Source of the DNA: Boesenbergia rotunda
Lineage: Eukaryota > Streptophyta > Magnoliopsida > Zingiberales > Zingiberaceae
Direction of reading: 5' to 3'
Length of the DNA: 64,000 nt
Assembly: GCA_024364735.1 (NCBI GenBank)
Contig: JAGFNQ010005665.1
Span: 83,022 to 147,021, forward strand
The position numbers were made by a program, and so were the translations under genes. The notes below the pieces were generated by a model. It searched no databases, had not been told where the DNA came from, and worked only from the letters and a program-made list of their open reading frames with translations. Shown in pieces: positions 47,754-59,100 of the stretch. Numbering within the stretch: the first letter of the stretch is position 1; each line of letters opens with the position of its first letter.

Positions 47754-47971
47754 GGGGTGTTTGGTTTTCTCTATTTTTTATTTTTATTTTTAAAAAAAAT
47801 CATATTTTTTTATTTTTTGAAAAATGATTTTCTTTCATTATATAGTTTTCTAGAAAACGGTATATCTTTTTCTAAAAAACAAGGCTAAAAAATACAAACT
47901 AAATACGTTTTTCATAAAATCGTATTTTCTATAGAAAATGAAAATGAAAAACATGTCTACCAAACACCCCC
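47754..47971. mobile_element. PIF/Harbinger-like MITE (copy a)
   Basis: Starts GGGGTGTTTGGTTTTC and ends ACCAAACACCCCC with TAA on both sides (47,751-47,753 and 47,972-47,974). The body is rich in GAAAAC/GTTTTC words that can fold back. Confidence 0.83.
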
Positions 47972-47989
47972 TAATATTGCTAAACTTAA

Positions 47990-48217
47990 GGAAACACCGT
48001 TTGGTTTGCATTTTCTAGTATGTTTTTCATTTTCATTTTCCATAAAAAATGCGGTTTTCTGGAAAACATGTTTGGTTTACACTTTCCAGCTTTGTTTTCT
48101 AGAAAAAATATAGCGTTTTCTGGAAAACTGGAGAATGAAAAAAGTCATTTTTCAGAAAACTAGAAAATACGGTTTTCTGAAAAATGAAAATGGAAAACGA
48201 CACAAACCAAACGGCCC
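47990..48217. mobile_element. PIF/Harbinger-like MITE (copy b)
   Basis: Lies 18 bp after copy a. The ends are GAAACACCGTTTGGTTTGC and CAAACCAAACGGCCC, with TAA on both sides (47,987-47,989 and 48,218-48,220). The inner GGTTTTCTGGAAAAC words are shared with copy a. Confidence 0.8.
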
Positions 48218-48965
48218 TAAGAGCACAACAATAACAATTTGGTATGAAATCGACACCTCTAGGATGGTTAAACACTTGTTGTCAAAAGTGTTTGACGACC
48301 ATATAGGGTTTAAAATTACAAAAAACAAGCATGGACATGCTAAAGGAAGCCCAAGAATGTAACAATGTCATAATATCATATTAATCTAAAATCTCTAGGG
48401 CCTTCAAACACTTTTTACTAAAAGTTCTTAACGACCTTACAGGGCTTAAAATTTGGGAAACAAACATGAATAGACACAATATAACCCCAAGGTGCAATAG
48501 TGCCTATTTTGCATGAATTTGATGGTTATAGAGGATTCAAAATGTGCAAAAAATAAAAATGAATACGAACTCATTTAGTGGAACCCCAAAAGTGCAGTAA
48601 TGTTCATTTGACATGAATCACAGACCTCTAACTTCAACAAAAAAAAAAGAAAAAAAAACTTCAACAAACATTTTCAACAAAAATATTTGATAGTCATAAA
48701 AGACTGAAAATCTTAAAAAATTAGCACAGACAACATTTCGAGAAGTTCAGAGATGCAATAATGCACATTTGATATGAATATGAGACTTTTAGAGTCATCA
48801 CACACTTTTGCACACTTTTGGCCAAAAGTGTTTAACGACCTATATGACAATTTTTAAAAAATAAACATCAACAAACTCAAGTAAAATTAAGGAGTAAAAC
48901 AATACTAATATGACACGAATATGAGACTTCTAAGGTTGTAAATAAACCAAATGTTTGTGTGCAAG
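48218..48965. repeat. Degenerate tandem repeat of about 130 bp
   Basis: A word of the type TGCAATAATGCACATTTGAT recurs with changes near 48,222, 48,356, 48,490, 48,593, 48,750 and 48,895. It is followed in several copies by CTCTAG or CTTTTAGAG, then by AAAAGTGTTTAACGACC. A related start lies at 47,668, before the two MITEs. The copies are strongly diverged. Confidence 0.7.
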
Positions 48966-50446
48966 TTTGGTGGCTTGATAAGAGCTTGTTACGCTTGTCC
49001 CATATACAATATATAGAAAACAAATTTTTGATTTCATGTATGCATATCTAGTTAACCATTTATTAAAAAAAATTTCTTTTTTTAGTTGATTATTCTAAAA
49101 TCTTTCTAACTAGTCAGAACAGATTTAGACACCCAAAATAAATTTATACCTACTGAATTTATTACAGAAGAAAATAGTTTGATATTTTTCTAATTGGACC
49201 CCTAGGACATCTAAAGTTATATTTTGGTCCTCCACACTCTAATATTTGTTGGCTAAATTTTATTCTTTGGGTTTTTAACATCATATTCAGTTTATTTGAA
49301 CCAATGAATAATTTTTCTAACGATAATTTTTGAGTTTCTATTTGTTCCCTTAATTTTACATTTTTATCTTTAACTTCTTCGAATTTTTCCTTCGGTCATG
49401 CATTTTCTAATTCAATTTTTATCTTTTTCAATTCTTAATCCTTAGTTTGCATAATGAACTAGAAAGCATTTTAATAGCGTCGTACAATTTATCTGACGAT
49501 AGATTACGTACCTCACTTACCTTGTTGGATTCATAGGTCGAGGCTTCTTCTACACTATTGCTTTCTTCGCTTAAGTTTTCTGACTCTTTTTCTCGATGAG
49601 TTGCTATCATTGCAATCCTTGCAATCCTCTTAAGATGAGGTGTCACTCAAAGTTACTTTCAAAATTATTTCTTTGGGGTTTGCGTTGTCTTTACCATTCT
49701 CTTTGGACTTTTGCTAAGTCATGGTTCATCTTCTCTATTTTTTTCATACTTGCACATCCAGATTTGTGTAATTTCACAGCATAAAATAAATCTTCTAAAC
49801 TACTTACCTTAAGACTCTTGGAAATGTAGTAGAAGTCTACTATTGATACCCTCTCTTAAGTTCTCGGGTAAATATTTAATGTATTTCGGAGGGTGTCACG
49901 ATTTGGGATGGTGTCTTGATTTGAGATGGCGTCTCTAAGATTGTTGAGACTGGTGAGAATCTCCTTTACCGCGGTATGTAGTTGTGGTACTTATTATTCT
50001 TTATCTAGTCGAAAGTTGTTGAGTTGACTTCTCAAGAGATCACACCTTACCAGTTTTATCTCCGAAGTGCCTTCATGGATCATTGGAAATTTTTCCTAGA
50101 GGTCTTTGACAAAATTGTAGGTGCTAATTCGGTTGAGTTTTTGCACTGGTAAAATGCTTAGCCAATGAAATTCGGCCTTACCATTAGCCATGAACTCTTC
50201 TCGTTGTTTTTTGGTTCCTATGTGTTCTTTGGATTCTTCTCCATCTTCATTCCAGGTACTTCAAAACCATATTTAATTCATAACATAATCTCAAAATGAG
50301 TTTTAAAGAATACCTCAATTTTCTTTTTCCACATTGTGAATTCTATCTTGAACTTCAATGGATGGATATTTGATTTGACCATTCCTCTCGATCTAGTTGC
50401 TTAGTCGGCGATTAATCCTTTTGAATGACTCGACTCTGATACCAAT
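48966..50446 (-). pseudogene. SIRE-like Copia gag and leader remnant, minus strand
   Basis: Minus-strand pieces include WKKKIEVFFKTHFEIML near 50,330, a UBN2-like run near 50,050-50,160, and a tail with SEVRNLSSDKLYDAIKMLSS (ORF at 49,428-49,646), typical of SIRE gag. Many stops are present. A primer-binding site TGGTATCAGAG (minus) is at 50,434-50,444, next to the LTR end at 50,447. No pol is seen, so the element is truncated on its 3' side. Confidence 0.72.
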
Positions 50447-51000
50447 TGTTGGTGCACTGGAAGCGATTAGGACCACTATAGGGAAGGGGTGAATAACGAC
50501 TTGTAAATTAAAAACGATCTTTTCTCTTGCTAATGATTTAGCAAGGATATACACATTAATAATAAAAGAGCACATAAAGGACAGAGGACATGAGAAATTA
50601 CTTGGTTACAACCTTGAATTGCTAGTCCAAGAATGACGAAAACTCTACTATCTTCTCCTTCTTCGGAAACGACCTGATGGCAGATAAGCCTCTTACAACG
50701 GTTAAGCACAAGATTTATAAAATAGAATTGAACAAAGAATATGGGTATATTGTGTGTGTTGTTCTTCGAGCTTCAATTCTATTTATAGCCTTCATCTCGA
50801 TTTGACCATTGTGCTGACATGGTATTTCCAATTTGTTAGACCCTCTTTGATCGCTTGGACAATGTTGACCTGTCCCTAAGTGTTATCCACTTCGACAATA
50901 GCTCGATAATGACTCTGAATAACTCAGTCTCCTACTATCAACCCAACCAACTCCCTCCGTCAGCTTACCTAATTCAATGCCTGCTAGTAATCACACCACC
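50447..51000 (-). mobile_element. LTR of the minus-strand SIRE-like element, partial
   Basis: The LTR end facing the primer-binding site is TGTTGGTGCACTGG on the plus strand. A TATA-like GGCTATAAATAGA (minus) lies at 50,781-50,793. The outer end is not recognisable, so the right boundary is approximate. Confidence 0.6.
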
Positions 51001-51449
51001 TCTTCATCATCATCTACGTGCTCTACATCGTCCACGGCTACTGCCTCCACCTCATCAAGAAATGATACAAGAAGACGGTGAATGACAGAGTAAATAAACC
51101 TTGCACTAGATTTTATCATCTTTAAAAATGCTCTATCTATTTTTACGATATGATACTACTTATTCATCTTGCCAATTCAATTTTATAAGATTATATGGTA
51201 AAAAATGATTCACTGACTCTAGCGCCATGCCAACTCGTAATACATAGGATCATACTGTGAGCTATGCTTTGGATATTAATAAAAAAATTGATTGCGTTTG
51301 AATAATCGGTAGAAATTTAAATATTAACCTGGAAAATAACTCAACTCGAAAAGTAAAACCCTAATTTAAAATTAAAGACTCGTCCCGAATTTGTTGGTTT
51401 CGTTCGGCCATAGAGCGGCAGAGTCGCACCCTACTCGCCGTAGACCACC
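51001..51449 (+). promoter_or_regulatory. pICln upstream region
   Basis: AT-rich flank turning GC-rich about 60 bp before the start codon (CGTTCGGCCATAGAGCGGC). The region probably holds the promoter and short leader. No single core element is assigned. Confidence 0.4.
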
Positions 51450-54400
51450 ATGGTTCTAGGGCTGCAGCACTTCGACGATTGCGTCGTCGACGGCGACGTC
51501 CGACCTCGGCTGGGCTCCGACGACGGCGAGGAGCTGATGCACGTTGAGCTTGGCGTCGCCGTCGCCCTCGGTTCCCGGCCCCTGGAGTCTCCTGGGACTC
51601 TCTACGTCACCACCAGGTATCAGTGTCGCGGTGCTCACTTTCTTTCTTGGTGTCTTCTGTCTGATGCGAATAGCTCCTTGTAGGAGAGTCATTTGGTTGA
51701 GTGACGCCGACAGAGGGAAAGGATACGCGGTGGATTTCTTGTCGTTGTCCCTTCACGCTGTATCGAGGGACCCGGAGGCCTACCCCTTTCCTTGCATCTA
51801 TACTCAGGTATTTGGTTTAAGATCGAATTTCGGGATGGTCTATCTGAACTGCTATCGAAGATAAAAGGATTAAAACTTGAGTTTGTTACTTTGACTTGAA
51901 TTTTTTGTGCATTAAGGGACTACCGTATTGTGTTCACCTAATGATCCTTTAGTGATCATGCCCCTATGTATTTTAATTATTTAAGTGGGGAAGGATGATT
52001 TACACTATGGAGGATACTCTTTGTTGATGGCTTATCTAATGATTTTCATTTTCCTGCTTATGCTTTGTTTGTTGGATACTTGATAAGATTGAGACGGGTG
52101 ATGAGGATGAAGAGGAGTCCGAAGACTCATATTCAGAAATAAATGGTGATTTGGTGTTGTCAAAAATCACTGAAATGAGACTTGTTACTTCAGATGCTGG
52201 AAAATGTATCCTTGCTATTATGCATGCTTTGTATTGTTTTCAAGTGTTGCAATTCCATTATTGAATAGATTTTCATGTATCAAGTATGCATTGCTGAATT
52301 CCTGCTGTCCGTTTTCTTTTTAATGCAATTATGTGTGTATTTGTCAAAGTTGCAAAGAATCTAATCCACTAGGCAGTTGCCCACTATGGATTTTGGTGAT
52401 GGCATAACAATGCTTTCTTATTAATGTAACTGTATTGTTCTGATTGTCCTGCAAGTTCATTGCGTGGATCAGGAACTTATTGATTGCACATTCTCAGACC
52501 TTGATTGTCTGCTTATCAAGTCTTTGACAAATAGATCACTGGATCTATTTGTGAAAGACTTGATAAGAAGACAATCAAGGTCTGAGAATTTCATATGTTT
52601 GTTGATTTTAGATCCTTCTTGCATACTGGTTTTTCCTTACTACTAAATAAACCTAAAAATTTGGGTTATGTCACTTGATGTGATTGTTTCTTTCATATTC
52701 TGGATCTCAGACAACCACCAATTCTATTCCATATGTTGATCTATGATGCTAGTAGCTGCCGTGTATCATGCTACTATTGTTTACAGTGTACCAGCAGTAA
52801 TTTATCTTACTGCCAATTGATTAAAAGTCAGGGTAATTGATAGATTCCTTTCTTAGACATTTTACCTTGCTCAATCCCATAATAGGCACAGTGTACTTTT
52901 GTACTTATAAATGTTTTATGGTGAAGCTTAGGTGCATAATTTGCAAATCAATCTTCACGATTGGATTTGGATCAACTAAGAACAAAACATTTTATTTGAA
53001 CAGAAAATATACAAGTAGGGTATATGGAAATTTTGAATTGTAAAACATTAGAATAGTCTATAATGCATTTTGAGAAAGTGAGATATTGTATAAGTTTCTT
53101 TCATATTATATACTTCATCTAATCATTACTCACAAATAGAGTAATGAACACCCAAGTCATAACAATGTTGAACAGCTGTGCCATTTCAGGCCTCTCATTT
53201 TGTGCTGTTGGGGAATATGTGAAGGCAATTTTCACTGGGAAGAATCGAAGGGAGGTTCAATGAGCATTTGAAGTTACTGGGAAGGACAGATTAGCAAGTC
53301 TCTACTGAACCATAGATTTGAAGTTGGCGGCAACAGTCTATGCATTCCTCTTCTTTTCATCTTCTCCTTCCTCTTCCTTCCATGCTTCTCTCGGCCAATG
53401 CACCTTATCTGAACAGTGAACCCATGCTGACCTATATCCTATGTTAGCATAGGTTGACATCAGTATAAGATTAATTTTATAGGGATAAACAAATGGTTCC
53501 AAAACTGTTTCTCTGGACTTTCGCTTGAAGAGACTGATATTATCCACCTACAGGACTAAGAGTAGTGAGAGGCCACTCTTCTGTAATCAAACGGAAAACA
53601 CTGGCTTTGTCAAAAAATAAAAAAAAATAAAAATTTTGCCTAAAGAGAGTGGCTGTTTGATCAAATCTGATAACCATGATCTCTTTACTGACAATGACTT
53701 GTTGTCGAGGGCTGTTCTCTGTTTGGTCATGGCTTTCTTTCTGTCCTGTTGGGTGGATCGTTATAGATGAACATATTAAAAATTGGCAGGAGATTGTATC
53801 TGATAGATACGGTCATAATTAATAGGAATTATAACAGCTTTTCTATCACACTGTTATAGCATTCAGGTTTATTAGGCCCATATTTCTAGAGGACTTCTGC
53901 AAGGATTTGCTTCCATTTTGTTTTTCCCTTCTGGTTCTCATTGTGACCTTTTTGAATTTTCTTTGAGTTTACCTCATTTGGCCAATTTCCCTCTAGTTCA
54001 CAGCTTGGCGATTGCTAGTATTAAGTTTGGTGTCAATTTTGTTTTACCACTGGTAATCATGTTAGTTTCCAACCTGAACCTGTATCCTATTTTAAGATTG
54101 TATCCTTGACTAATGTTACAGTGGATACTCTATTTGACATTTTCTGTCAATGTGCTGAACTAAATCCTGAGCCTCGTCAACGTAAGCACAGATTTGCTTA
54201 TGCTTCTTCAATATGATTGTACTCATGCACACTTATCTAATCATTTATTCTCCTCAAATGATGTACGTTTAGAAGGAGAGGAAGAAAATACTTGGTTTTT
54301 TGGTGATGAAGGAATGGGCGATGCTGGTAATTTGGTTTAAATTAATATAAAAGTCACACAGTTAGTTTTATATGATCATTCAACTATAGCAACAATGGCA

Positions 54401-55677
54401 AAGTAATTCTTTTTTCCTTCTCATTTCAGGAAATGATATTGATTGGCAACTTTCAGAAAATCCTGCTAATCCCATTGGTTATGCCAATGGAGATCATGAC
54501 TTGTCTAGGAGAGTACACGAGGTAAGTGTTGCTGCAGGGTATCATGCTTATTTAATACCTTTGAGTGATGCATTGCGTCACGGATGGCTATTTCTTATTA
54601 GCATTGGTTAGTATTATAAATGACGGTAGCTAGGGGTGGGGCAGCAGTGATCGCCTACTGCCTCGATCATCTAGGTGGTTGAATTTTATTATATTATTTT
54701 TATACATAATATTATAAATAGTCATTATAACATATATTAATTAAAAATAAAAAATTTAATCTAAATATTTAAAAATAAAAAATAATTATATATATTAAAT
54801 TAATGAGATAATTTTAATAGGTTTTAATTAAGTTTATTTAAATTATCTTAATCACATTAGGAGTTCATTAAAATATTAATCTAAAGTTATATGATTAAAT
54901 TCTAAGTTAAAAACCTAACTCCGATCCTCTTACACTGTTTCGACTTGCACGACTAGTCTAACGTATTGTCGGGACCGTGCAACAAGTTTGGAAGTGCCAT
55001 TGGGACCGTGCGACGTGTTTGGACGAGCCGCCAGGCTTGGGCGACGTGTTCGGGCCCGTATGCCTGCCTCTCCCTTAGGCGGCCACCATTTAGAACATTG
55101 ACATTGGTAAAATAATTTGCAGGGGAATATCTTCAAACTTATGCCTTGTGTAGAAATTGCTAAAAGAAGGTATGTCTATTTGTTTATTAATAATGTTTTC
55201 CTATTACCTTGGTCTTTGTTGGTAGGTTGCTATTATTGACATCAATTATCGATACATCTATTTATTTTCTAGTGAGGTTTATTGCCAACTATAATAGTTA
55301 GGAATCAATTTCACTGTACAGAGAGAGGCATGACACGACATATTGAATTAAATGTCGGGTATAGGGTACAGTTCAACTCAATCCTTTGTTGGTTATATGT
55401 GTATCAATCGCTAAAGCTTTTTGTTCATGCAAGGAAATTTCTTTTGTTAGGTAAGTGATGGTGGAATTGTGGGAATCTTTTGATATCATCACTTAGAACA
55501 ATTTATGTTTCTGTTTGAAACGAGGTTCAAAGATAACTTTTCTATCACAACGATCAATTTGTCTGCAATATTTCATGATTTCACTGAATGCAGCTTCAGA
55601 TCGATTCCCAGCAGTTTGAGGATGCAGATGAAGGCGAACAAGAACCTCATGATGAGCATCACTTTGCAGCAAACTAA
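51450..55677 (+). CDS. Chloride conductance regulatory protein ICln (pICln), methylosome subunit
   Basis: Seven exons: 51450-51616, 51684-51807, 52088-52205, 54122-54181, 54273-54326, 54430-54521, 55594-55677; 699 bp, 232 aa. Splice phases match throughout (2, 0, 1, 2, 1, 0 in order). All introns are GT-AG. The PH-like fold covers about residues 1-155 with the family words GTLYVTT, VIWLSD, GYAVDFLSLSLHAVSRDPEAYP and CIYTQIE. An acidic loop (DEDEEESED, residues 102-110) follows, then LDTLFDIFCQCAELNPEP, an acidic middle with WFFGDEG, and an acidic histidine-containing C-terminus. pICln binds Sm proteins with PRMT5 and chaperones spliceosomal snRNP assembly in the cytoplasm; the chloride-channel name is historical. 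The 1.9-kb intron 3 holds a long hairpin and intron 6 a Mutator-like element. Exons are intact. Confidence 0.92.
52491..52588 (+). other. Near-perfect 47-bp inverted repeat (hairpin) in pICln intron 3
   Basis: The arms 52,491-52,537 and 52,542-52,588 are reverse complements at 45 of 47 positions, around a 4-base loop (ACTG). The left arm begins TTCTCAGACCTTGATTGTCT and the right arm ends AGACAATCAAGGTCTGAGAA. It lies in the transcribed strand of an intron, so it would fold in the pre-mRNA. Size and pairing fit a plant MIRNA-like or siRNA-producing foldback, or simply a local palindromic duplication. Confidence 0.9.
52589..54121 (+). other. pICln intron 3, remainder
   Basis: No gene or known element recognised downstream of the hairpin. 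A short A-rich run lies near 53,617-53,633. Confidence 0.5.
54611..55101. mobile_element. Mutator-like element in pICln intron 6
   Basis: 9-bp duplications CATTGGTTA (54,602-54,610) and CATTGGTAA (55,102-55,110) flank weakly inverted ends (TATAAATGACGGTAGC and GGCCACCATTTAGAACATTG). The body is AT-rich with a GC-rich block at about 54,950-55,090. The ends resemble those of the element at 37,852-38,793. Confidence 0.75.
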
Positions 55678-55707
55678 TACACTTTACCATCTCTGCGCTC
55701 CACTTGG

Positions 55708-55881
55708 CTTATTGGTGTTGGTAGAACTTCTGAGGTTTGTTGTTAGCTACAGACTGTTTGTTCAGTCAAGCAAAACAAGGTTGGGTTATCTTGGGTTATT
55801 TGTGTTGGTAGAACTTCTGAGGTTTGTTGTTAACTAAAGACTGTTTGTTCAGTGAAACAAAACAAGGTTGGGTTATCATGT
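55708..55881 (+). repeat. 87-bp tandem duplication in the pICln 3' UTR
   Basis: GTGTTGGTAGAACTTCTGAG at 55,715 recurs at 55,802. GACTGTTTGTTCAGT and AACAAGGTTGGGTTATC follow in both copies. It starts about 30 bp after the stop codon, so it is probably in the mature mRNA. Confidence 0.9.
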
Positions 55882-56178
55882 TTAACTAGTTTAGTGGTTG
55901 TATGATTTAGAATCTTTGTAAAAGGTCTTGCGGTTGGTCAAGAATGTTTTGAAGGTTGCTTGGAAAGGCATTCATGTGTTATATATAAGGTTACATGTAA
56001 CAGGTGCATGTATCTTACAAGAGCTTCATGGATAAGGTTATAAAAACTGACGAACTCAAACCTTGCACAAAGTTAGATGACAAACGAAAGATTTCCACAT
56101 ACTAACCTATTTTTTGTTTTACTTTTTGCGTGATATGCTAATTTTCAAAAGCAAAACCAAAAGATTATTACAGGAGTT
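55882..56178. other. Convergent intergenic region of pICln and PAT
   Basis: Only about 500 bp separates the two stop codons (55,677 and 56,179 on opposite strands). Both 3' UTRs and poly(A) signals must lie in it. No other feature seen. Confidence 0.5.
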
Positions 56179-59100
56179 CTACTTTACATCCATATCTGAC
56201 TTTGTGGGGTACTCTAGCCCCCGCAGAGCTGGCATTCTTCTCAGGTCCTCCTCAGAATACGCTGGGATGAGCCAGTATTTCTTGTCTGTCCCAAAAACCT
56301 GTTTCAAGAGCATTCAACCACCTCGTTCAACAGTCAGGTTACAAAACAAAAAAAACCACACACAAAGTATGATGTAATTGCATGATGATAACGCACGATG
56401 CATTGGACTACATTGAGTGATGTTTCAGTGTCATTCATGTATAAAATGGAAAAAAAGGTGGAGATCTGAAAAGTTCAAAGTAGTTTTCTCCAGAAAAAAA
56501 AATAATAGAGATTGAAAAGATCCTAATGATGATGCAAAATAAATTAATAAAAAAAGAAACCTGTTCAAAGTTCTTCTTTCGGCCAAGATTGTATTTCCAC
56601 TTTGAAGTTGTTTTTTTCTCGTATGCCTGATTATATAGTGGCAACTCAGCTCTTGTGGGAAACACATCCAAAATGAAGTTACAGTACGAAAGAGTGCTAA
56701 CCTCAATTGTTGTGGTATTCTTCATAACTAAAGATACGTGCATGATAAGAAATCCCATCACACTTAATGCAAAAGCCAGATTCAACACTAGAATATTACA
56801 GTCGTCTTTATCAGTAAACAGAAAATTCGAGGAAGCAAAAATTGCCTATGAAAAAGGCTACTATCTCAGTAAAAGGAGAAGTATGCATACCGAATGTAAG
56901 AAAAGTAGTTGCTAGTGTTCCTGGTGTGCCAGGTATCTCGACATCTTTAAAGAAGGCAATGAAATGGGGCAACAGCGAAACACTAACAAGAGATGTCTCA
57001 AGAAATGTGTAAAACTGCATCCATAAGAGGAAACAGATTAAAATCATGGACCGAGGCAGAAATGTAACAAAACGATGGGACATTGCATTCTCACAGAAAC
57101 GAAGGAAATATAATCAACCTACATTTTCATTTTGCCATCAACATATGATAGTTCCACGACCCTAGAGAACCTGAACTTCGAGCAAACCTCAAGTTGGAAT
57201 TTTATTCTTTTTTCTTTTTGGTATTTTCTACGAGAAAGAAGTTGAAACTTGACCCAACTATAATTTAATCTAGATGTGGAAAAAGAAGAGGAAACTGAAC
57301 ACTAATATGAGTTAATCATCTCATCTTACAAGCATTTTGCATTTGGTCACTTGGAAGTAAATAAAAAATATCCAAGTTATGAACTGCCAATATTTCTTAA
57401 AATGAAAGAACAGAGAGATGGAAGAGTTCGAGTTAACCAAAGAAGCAGTTTACATGTGCAGATATGGGGTAGGTTGTGTCTTTGTATCTAAGATATGTAA
57501 CGGTGAACTTTGGAAACAGTAGATAGGGTGTGTTACACAGTTTTGAAGTTCGCTATACAGAATTGAAGGATAACTTATGCATTCTAGAAATAGATTACAT
57601 AATTCTTTATTTGCATCAGATAGAATACATAATAAGTGTAGAACTATAATGTAAGAAGAGGAAAGCTAATTTGAGGCACTTACTAGTGGTTTACAGCTTT
57701 TTGACAGCTGACAGAAGAAATAAAAGACAATTAACTTACCAGAAAAAGAAGAAAGAACTTGTAGTTTAAAGCCCCAACACAATTTATGACCCACACACAA
57801 TGATGATCCATCTTAAGCACACATCGTCCACCTAAGAATTAATATTTAGAAACGAGGCATATAAATAAGAAAACCATTATATCACTAATTTTTAAGATGC
57901 ATGGTCTTACAAACAGAGCAGTGATGGCAGCGAGGTGGCTTCAAATGATTGCACTTCCTGCAATATCTTATTCTTGGACTTGCTATTTCTGTAAGGGGTC
58001 CTGGTTGTTTCAAATTTATAATATGACCACTGAACTCCATGCTTGTTAATGGAGTGGTTTCTCCACTCTCCTCATCTACAACAGGCTTCCAATTTGGGGG
58101 CACACTGCCAGGGTCCGTCAGAACAACAGAGAAATAGGTCCATAGAAGTAAGCCCAACTGGGGAACAAAGTATTTTAGTTAGTGTGGACAATACAATATA
58201 CAATTATTAAGATGACAGAAAAATATAGTTTTTCACTTCAAACTCCATCAATTCATTGGTAGTCAAGCACTCAACAGTTTCTCACGATAGATGTGGTCAA
58301 ATGTTCTTGGATTATAATATAGGATATTATAAACTAAACTCAATTCAAACACCAAAGTGTTTACTTGCTTGGAAAATTGAATCACCAAAGTACCAAATTG
58401 TAGTTTTTTCAAACTAATAAAGGTGGAATGTAAAGTTTACTTTTCTGGGTAATGTCGCACATATGTTATGTATTCCAACAATTAAAAATTCAGAAATAAG
58501 ATTAGATGTGTAGAAAACTATTAAAGGGCAAAAGTATTCCCAACACTAAGTGTTGTTTTACCAACATTAATTGCATTAAGCAAGCATATAATAAATTTAA
58601 AGGTGTGAAGCATGATAACACTTAACCATCCCATTTTTTAGAATATTTTTCAGTCATTTACTATCATGAATTTTTGTTCAACTCTATTTAATTGAAGCTT
58701 TAAATGAGATGCAAAATATAAAAGCACTTGGACTAGATAATATTCTGATAGAAGTATGAAAGCATGTAAGGAAATAAAGTATTGAATGAAATAACAAGAG
58801 AATGCAATAACAAGAGTGAAAATTTTAAAAGATTAACTGAAACATTTCCCATAAAGATAGAATTATATCAAGGATTAGTTTTAAGTCCCTATCTTTTTAT
58901 ACTAATCATGGGCGAACTCATTAGACGAATCCAAGATAGGATATCGCGGTGCATGTTGTTTGCAGATGATATTGTTTTGGTAGATGAGACACATGAAGGA
59001 GTAAATGCTAAATTCAAATCTTGGCGGGAAAAGCTAGAAGTGAAAGGTTTTAGGCTTAGTAGAGTAAAAATAGAATATATGAAATTTAAATTTAGTAATA

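Noticed and set aside
52464..52646. 60-codon frame with mirrored residues
   Set aside because: It is the translated hairpin in a pICln intron; splicing of the flanking exons removes it.
55505..55837. 110-codon frame overlapping the last pICln exon
   Set aside because: It is out of frame with the conserved exon and created partly by the 3' UTR duplication.
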